From assembly GCA_964626265.1 (NCBI GenBank), contig CAZVCG010000040.1, forward strand, positions 1-17,902: a stretch of DNA of 17,902 nucleotides, given 5' to 3'. The translations under genes and the position numbers were made by a program. Below are positions 15,249 to 17,902 of this stretch, piece by piece (the stretch's first letter is position 1; each line of letters starts with the position of its first letter). Origin of the DNA: CAZVCG01 sp964626265. GTDB lineage: Bacteria; Pseudomonadota; Alphaproteobacteria; UBA9219. The notes below the pieces were generated by a model. It saw nothing but the letters and a program-made list of their open reading frames with translations. It was not told the DNA's origin and searched no databases.

Positions 15249-15998
15249 TCAAAATCTCCAGAACGTCGGCGGGATGCTGTTTAACTCATATTCGAGCTTG
15301 GTGAGGTTTGTGTTCACCGTCACGTCGTCAAACGTTCCCTGGCCGCGCTGACCTTTCCAATACTCGATTTGCATTTGTAAATCGCGCGCGCGGTACTTCA
15401 TCTCGACTTCTTTTTGCTGGTCCGAAGAATTTTGGTAAGTAACGGAAGACGCGGCCTTTTTTTGCGCCTCAAGTTGTTCTTTTGCCATCTCTTCCGCAAG
15501 AGCTTGTTCCTGCGCTTTTTGATCGAGATACATTTGGCGGTAGTTGTCGCCGTCCAGGCGCGTTTTCGAAGTGCCTGTCGGGTCAAGATAACGTCCGCTT
15601 TCGCGGACGCGCTTTTGATAATCCTCTTCAATGCCTTTGGAGGGCAATACCTCATAACGGCCTTCGCCGAGAGATTTACGGGATTGCGGCTTCAACGAGC
15701 CTTTTTCATCATCCATTTCATCCTCATCGTCTTCCAGATCCTCGATTGTGACGGACTCTTCCTCTTCGCAGGCTTTAATTTCTTCGGGGGCGGGGCGTGA
15801 GCGGAAATCGCGAAGAAGGAGAGAAATCAGGGATGCGCCGGATTTTTTTCCGCCAAGTTCCGCAATGCCAGGCGCGTATATATCGATGTCTTCCTTGTTC
15901 TTTTTTTCGTTGTAGTCGTCGGGTATCGGGCGGCCTTTAAGCTCCCGCAATAAAAAGGAGAGGAGGGGAATTTTGTTCTTCTTCGGTTTTTTGACCAT
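15249..15998 (-). CDS. Hypothetical acidic protein with a duplicated LLR-RP motif, 249 aa
   Basis: Not recognised. A basic start (KKPKKNK) is followed by two copies of a 20-residue motif: IPLLSFLLRELKGRPIPDDY at 10-29 and ASLISLLLRDFRSRPAPEEI at 55-74, with core S-x-LLR-(E/D)-x-(K/R)-x-RP-x-P-(D/E)-(D/E). A strongly acidic tract (about 77-98) follows, then a polar region. Next is a Gln/Glu/Ala-rich segment likely to form a coiled coil (about 153-185), and a C-terminal part ending NSIPPTFWRF. No signal peptide or membrane helix. The start is ATG 15998 or in-frame GTG 16013; neither has a good ribosome site. It follows rsmE by about 23 nt (8 nt if GTG is used) and is probably co-transcribed. 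The paired motifs look like short binding segments in a mostly disordered adaptor, which is inference. Confidence 0.75.
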   Translation of the reverse strand: MVKKPKKNKIPLLSFLLRELKGRPIPDDYNEKKNKEDIDIYAPGIAELGGKKSGASLISLLLRDFRSRPAPEEIKACEEEESVTIEDLEDDEDEMDDEKGSLKPQSRKSLGEGRYEVLPSKGIEEDYQKRVRESGRYLDPTGTSKTRLDGDNYRQMYLDQKAQEQALAEEMAKEQLEAQKKAASSVTYQNSSDQQKEVEMKYRARDLQMQIEYWKGQRGQGTFDDVTVNTNLTKLEYELNSIPPTFWRF

Positions 15999-16021
15999 GG
16001 CCGATTTTACCACATAGTGAG

Positions 16022-16789
16022 TTATTTCCAGTCACCACAAAAAGCCTGCCAACAGGTTAACGCCGCCAACGCGGCGGTGTCGGCGCGCAGGATGCGGGGA
16101 CCTAGGCGGAGGGGGATAGCCCTAGGGAGGGCTTTGAGGGCAGGGAGTTCGTCTGGGGCGAAGCCGCCTTCGGGGCCCGTGATAATGGCCGTTTGTAACC
16201 CGGATTTAAGGTTAAGGTTGAGGAAGGCTTCGCGCGCGGGCAAGGCCTCCCCCCATTCGGCGCAAACGATGGGCAAGGTGTCCTTAGGCCAAAAAGCCGT
16301 TAATTTTTGAAGGGTTATGGGAGAGGCAATAGAGGGGACGCTCAGGCGTTCGGATTGTTCGGCGGCCTCGATGGCGACGGCGCGGCAGCGTTCGGGATTG
16401 ACGTCGCGGACTTGAGTTCGGGCGGTCAAAATTGGCTGGATATGGGTAACACCAAGCTCGGTAGCCTTGGCTATCATGAAGTCGAAATGCGTTTTCTTAA
16501 TCGGCGCACAGAATAAAATCAAAGGTTTATCGGCTGTTTGCTCGCGGAGTTGCTCGCGTAAATTCAGTTCAAGGCCTTGTTTTTTCTTCATATTTTCAGG
16601 CGGCAGGGTTTCGGCGCGCCATTCGCCGTCCCGTCCGTTGAAAAGGCGGACGGAATCTCCACCGGCGAGCCGCAAGACATGCACTATATAATGCGTCTGT
16701 TCCTGCGAAAGCCCGACATGTTGAGCGTCCCCAAGCGCGTTTTCGGTAAATAATCGCGGAATCGTGTGAAACAGGGCGTTGCGCGACAT
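16022..16789 (-). CDS. rsmE: 16S rRNA (uracil-1498-N3)-methyltransferase
   Basis: RsmE methylates N3 of U1498 in 16S rRNA of the assembled 30S subunit using SAM. The 255-aa protein has an N-terminal PUA-like domain (HYIVHVLRLAGGDSVRLFNG) and a C-terminal SPOUT knot with KATELGV (108-114), AAEQSER (142-148), TGPEGGF (204-210) and LGPRILRADTA (229-239), the SAM-binding loops. I chose ATG 16789 (MSRNALFHTIPRLF) because GAAGGAA lies 5 nt upstream; the open frame extends 8 codons further without support. A possible small ORF stops 1 nt before this ATG. The duplicated-motif gene follows. Confidence 0.95.
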   Translation of the reverse strand: MSRNALFHTIPRLFTENALGDAQHVGLSQEQTHYIVHVLRLAGGDSVRLFNGRDGEWRAETLPPENMKKKQGLELNLREQLREQTADKPLILFCAPIKKTHFDFMIAKATELGVTHIQPILTARTQVRDVNPERCRAVAIEAAEQSERLSVPSIASPITLQKLTAFWPKDTLPIVCAEWGEALPAREAFLNLNLKSGLQTAIITGPEGGFAPDELPALKALPRAIPLRLGPRILRADTAALAALTCWQAFCGDWK

Positions 16790-16790
16790 G

Positions 16791-16916
16791 TTATTCCTTC
16801 GAATATCGGCCAAAGATTACGCCAAAAACCCTTTTTATCGCGTTAATGTCGTTCTTTCCCGCAATTAATGCTTCTTGTTCGCGCTTTAAATCCGCATGTT
16901 TATGGCTTAGCCGCAT
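16791..16916 (-). CDS. Possible 41-aa ORF directly upstream of rsmE
   Basis: ATG 16916 to TAA 16791-16793 encodes MRLSHKHADLKREQEALIAG followed by a KNDINAIKRVFGVIFGRYSKE-like end. AAGGTG lies 8 nt before the ATG, a usable ribosome site. The stop and the rsmE start are separated by one base (TAA-C-ATG), so translation would be coupled, and the rsmE ribosome site lies in its last codons. The peptide is basic with a hydrophobic patch near its end. I recognise no family; it may be a chance ORF or a leader peptide. Confidence 0.3.
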   Translation of the reverse strand: MRLSHKHADLKREQEALIAGKNDINAIKRVFGVIFGRYSKE

Positions 16917-16984
16917 CTTTTGTTCACCTTATTGTCCCTTATTTTTACGCAGAAATCCGGCCATGCGCGAACCGCCGATTTCGC

Positions 16985-16999
16985 TTAAGAATTCTTTAA
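16985..16999. promoter_or_regulatory. Perfect CtrA-type box (TTAA-N7-TTAA) upstream of rpsL
   Basis: TTAA (16985-16988), GAATTCT, TTAA (16996-16999), ending 7 nt before the -35 of the rpsL promoter and about 70 nt from the divergent minus-strand unit. The inner part is itself palindromic (AAGAATTCTT). The consensus is that of CtrA; binding is inferred. Confidence 0.45.
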
Positions 17000-17006
17000 T
17001 CTGTGC

Positions 17007-17036
17007 TTGACGCGCCTCTAGCTAATAACCTATGTA
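17007..17036 (+). promoter_or_regulatory. Putative rpsL (str operon) promoter
   Basis: TTGACG (17007-17012), preceded by C as is common in alphaproteobacteria, 18 nt, then TATGTA (17031-17036). Transcription would start near 17043, giving a leader of about 210 nt before rpsL. Confidence 0.45.
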
Positions 17037-17055
17037 TGCGCCTGCCTTTTCGGGA

Positions 17056-17165
17056 CCGGCGGTAGATACCGGGCGCAAGCCGGATTTCAGGCCACAAGAG
17101 CCTGACAATCAAAGCGGTCTAAACGCGGTTCCGAATGTAGCGAAAGCTAAATAGCTGTCAGAGGA
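17056..17165 (+). other. Structured rpsL leader, 5' half
   Basis: No gene is visible here. Short stems can be drawn: CCGGC (17056-17060) with GCCGG (17079-17083), CAGGC (17088-17092) with GCCTG (17100-17104), and CTGTC (17155-17159) with GACAG (17164-17168). There is no T-run, so no intrinsic terminator. A ribosomal-protein regulatory leader is possible but I match it to no known family. The rest of the gap, 16917-16984, shows nothing I can support beyond short stop-containing frames. Confidence 0.3.
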
Positions 17166-17237
17166 CAGTTATCAGTGATCAGTCATCAGAAAACGCCGGG
17201 GCGTTTCTGATAACTGATGACTGTTTACTGATTACTG
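17166..17237. repeat. Inverted arrays of 7-bp repeats around a GC-rich hairpin, just before rpsL
   Basis: Left arm: CAGTTAT, CAGTGAT, CAGTCAT, CAG in a strict 7-bp period (17166-17189). Core: AAACGCC (17191-17197), GG, GGCGTTT (17200-17206). Right arm: CTGATAA, CTGATGA, CTGTTTA, CTGATTA, CTG (17207-17237), also period 7 and in inverted orientation to the left arm. The whole block can fold into a long imperfect hairpin ending 5 nt before the rpsL ribosome site (GGAG 17243-17246). Heptad repeats of this sort are known as STRR-type repeats in other bacteria; family membership is inferred. Confidence 0.85.
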
Positions 17238-17251
17238 AAAACGGAGTTGAG

Positions 17252-17623
17252 ATGCCTACGATCAACCAGTTGGTGCGCAAGAAACGCAAACCGCTCAAGA
17301 GCCGCGACAAGGTTCCGGCGTTGCAGGAATGCCCGCAAAAGCGCGGCGTCTGCACGCGCGTTTACACCACGACGCCAAAGAAACCGAACTCGGCCTTGCG
17401 TAAAGTCGCGCGCGTTCGTTTGACCAACGGCCACGAAGTCATTTGCTACATTCCGGGCGAAGGCCACAACCTGCAAGAGCACAGCGTCGTCATGATCCGC
17501 GGCGGCCGCGTGAAGGACTTGCCGGGCGTGCGTTACCACATCATTCGCGGTACGCTCGATACGCAGGGCGTGAAAGACCGCAAGAAGCGCCGCTCGCTCT
17601 ATGGCGCGAAGCGGCCCAAGTAA
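17252..17623 (+). CDS. rpsL: 30S ribosomal protein S12
   Basis: 123 aa, the standard length. S12 sits at the decoding centre and governs accuracy. TTPKKPNSALRKVARV, with K43-K44, and GGRVKDLPGVRYH, with K88-D89, are the wild-type streptomycin-determining loops, so the ribosome is predicted streptomycin-sensitive at this protein. D89 is the usual methylthiolation target of RimO. ATG 17252 has GGAG 5 nt upstream. First gene of the str operon, 12 nt before rpsG; the leader contains the inverted heptad repeats. Confidence 0.98.
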   Translation: MPTINQLVRKKRKPLKSRDKVPALQECPQKRGVCTRVYTTTPKKPNSALRKVARVRLTNGHEVICYIPGEGHNLQEHSVVMIRGGRVKDLPGVRYHIIRGTLDTQGVKDRKKRRSLYGAKRPK

Positions 17624-17635
17624 GAGGATAGAAAC

Positions 17636-17902
17636 ATGGCACGTCGTCGCAGAGCAGAAAAACGAGTAGTTCTTCCTGATCCCAAGTTCGGGGAAATCCT
17701 CATTACGAAATTCATGAACGTGCTTATGATGCACGGCAAAAAATCCGCCGCCGAACACATCGTTTACGGCGCGCTGGAAAAGATTCAGGCCAAGTCGAAG
17801 ATGTCCGCGCTTGAAGTGTTCAAGCAGGCGCTCGACAAGGTCCGTCCGCACCTCGAAGTGCGTTCACGCCGCGTCGGCGGCGCCACGTATCAGGTGCCGG
17901 TC
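17636..17902 (+). CDS. rpsG: 30S ribosomal protein S7, 5' part
   Basis: S7 nucleates assembly of the 30S head and binds 16S rRNA. The first 89 codons are present: MARRRRAEKR, VVLPDPKFGE, then KFMNVLMMHGKKSAAEHIVY and the conserved LEVRSRRVGGATYQVPV, where the window ends. The full protein is normally about 156 aa. AGAGGA lies about 7 nt before the ATG; the rpsL-rpsG gap is 12 nt. In E. coli S7 represses the operon by binding the rpsL-rpsG intercistronic RNA; the short gap here makes that exact mechanism unlikely. Confidence 0.97.
   Translation, partial: MARRRRAEKRVVLPDPKFGEILITKFMNVLMMHGKKSAAEHIVYGALEKIQAKSKMSALEVFKQALDKVRPHLEVRSRRVGGATYQVPV

Noticed and set aside
17166..17237. CRISPR array or MITE
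   Set aside because: Units are 7 bp with no spacers, and I see no target-site duplication or transposase-like termini.
1..17902. tRNA, rRNA, integrase or insertion sequence
   Set aside because: No tRNA-like cloverleaf ends, rRNA core sequences or transposase/integrase motifs were seen on either strand.

Overview
The window looks like a chromosomal stretch of an alphaproteobacterium of moderate GC content. The main evidence is a CckA-type hybrid histidine kinase (cell-cycle phosphorelay), the murA-DUF2948 neighbourhood, a MaoC-phosphate acetyltransferase fusion next to acetate kinase, and two perfect TTAA-N7-TTAA (CtrA-type) boxes in intergenic DNA. The lineage cannot be named more closely from the sequence alone. 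A run of 59 N marks an assembly gap, so this is a draft contig.

Layout. 1-1620: an unrecognised + strand gene behind a CtrA-type box, convergent with a two-gene minus-strand unit (85-aa protein, then a secreted HExxH protein). 1620-1865: AT-rich intergenic DNA with a direct repeat and a perfect 12-6-12 inverted repeat. 1866-4472 (-): a MaoC/Pta bifunctional enzyme followed 4 nt later by acetate kinase, whose C-terminus lies beyond the gap in another frame. 4627-7657 (+): an exporter operon of membrane-fusion protein, ABC ATPase and ABC-2 permease, joined by ATGA overlaps. 7667-9883 (+): a 51-aa charged protein, murA, a DUF2948 protein and infA. 10028-12556 (+): cckA, preceded by two near-identical GANTC-centred elements. 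12571-13748 (+): a small accessory cassette with a RelE/HigB-like toxin, an XRE antitoxin and a frame-disrupted GNAT acetyltransferase. 13802-15238 (+): tldD. 15249-16916 (-): an unrecognised acidic protein with a duplicated motif, rsmE, and a possible 41-codon ORF before rsmE. 16985-17902 (+): the start of the str operon (rpsL, partial rpsG) behind a CtrA-type box, a sigma70-like promoter and a long leader with inverted arrays of 7-bp repeats.

Most genes are core functions: translation (infA, rpsL, rpsG, rsmE), peptidoglycan synthesis (murA), acetyl-CoA/acetyl-phosphate metabolism, cell-cycle signalling and proteolytic maturation (tldD). The parts that look acquired or poorly known are the toxin-antitoxin/GNAT cassette, the duplicated-motif protein, the secreted metalloprotease-like protein with its small partner, and the heptad repeat in the rpsL leader. 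I found no mobile element, CRISPR array, tRNA or rRNA, and no clear multi-gene system of a wholly new type.
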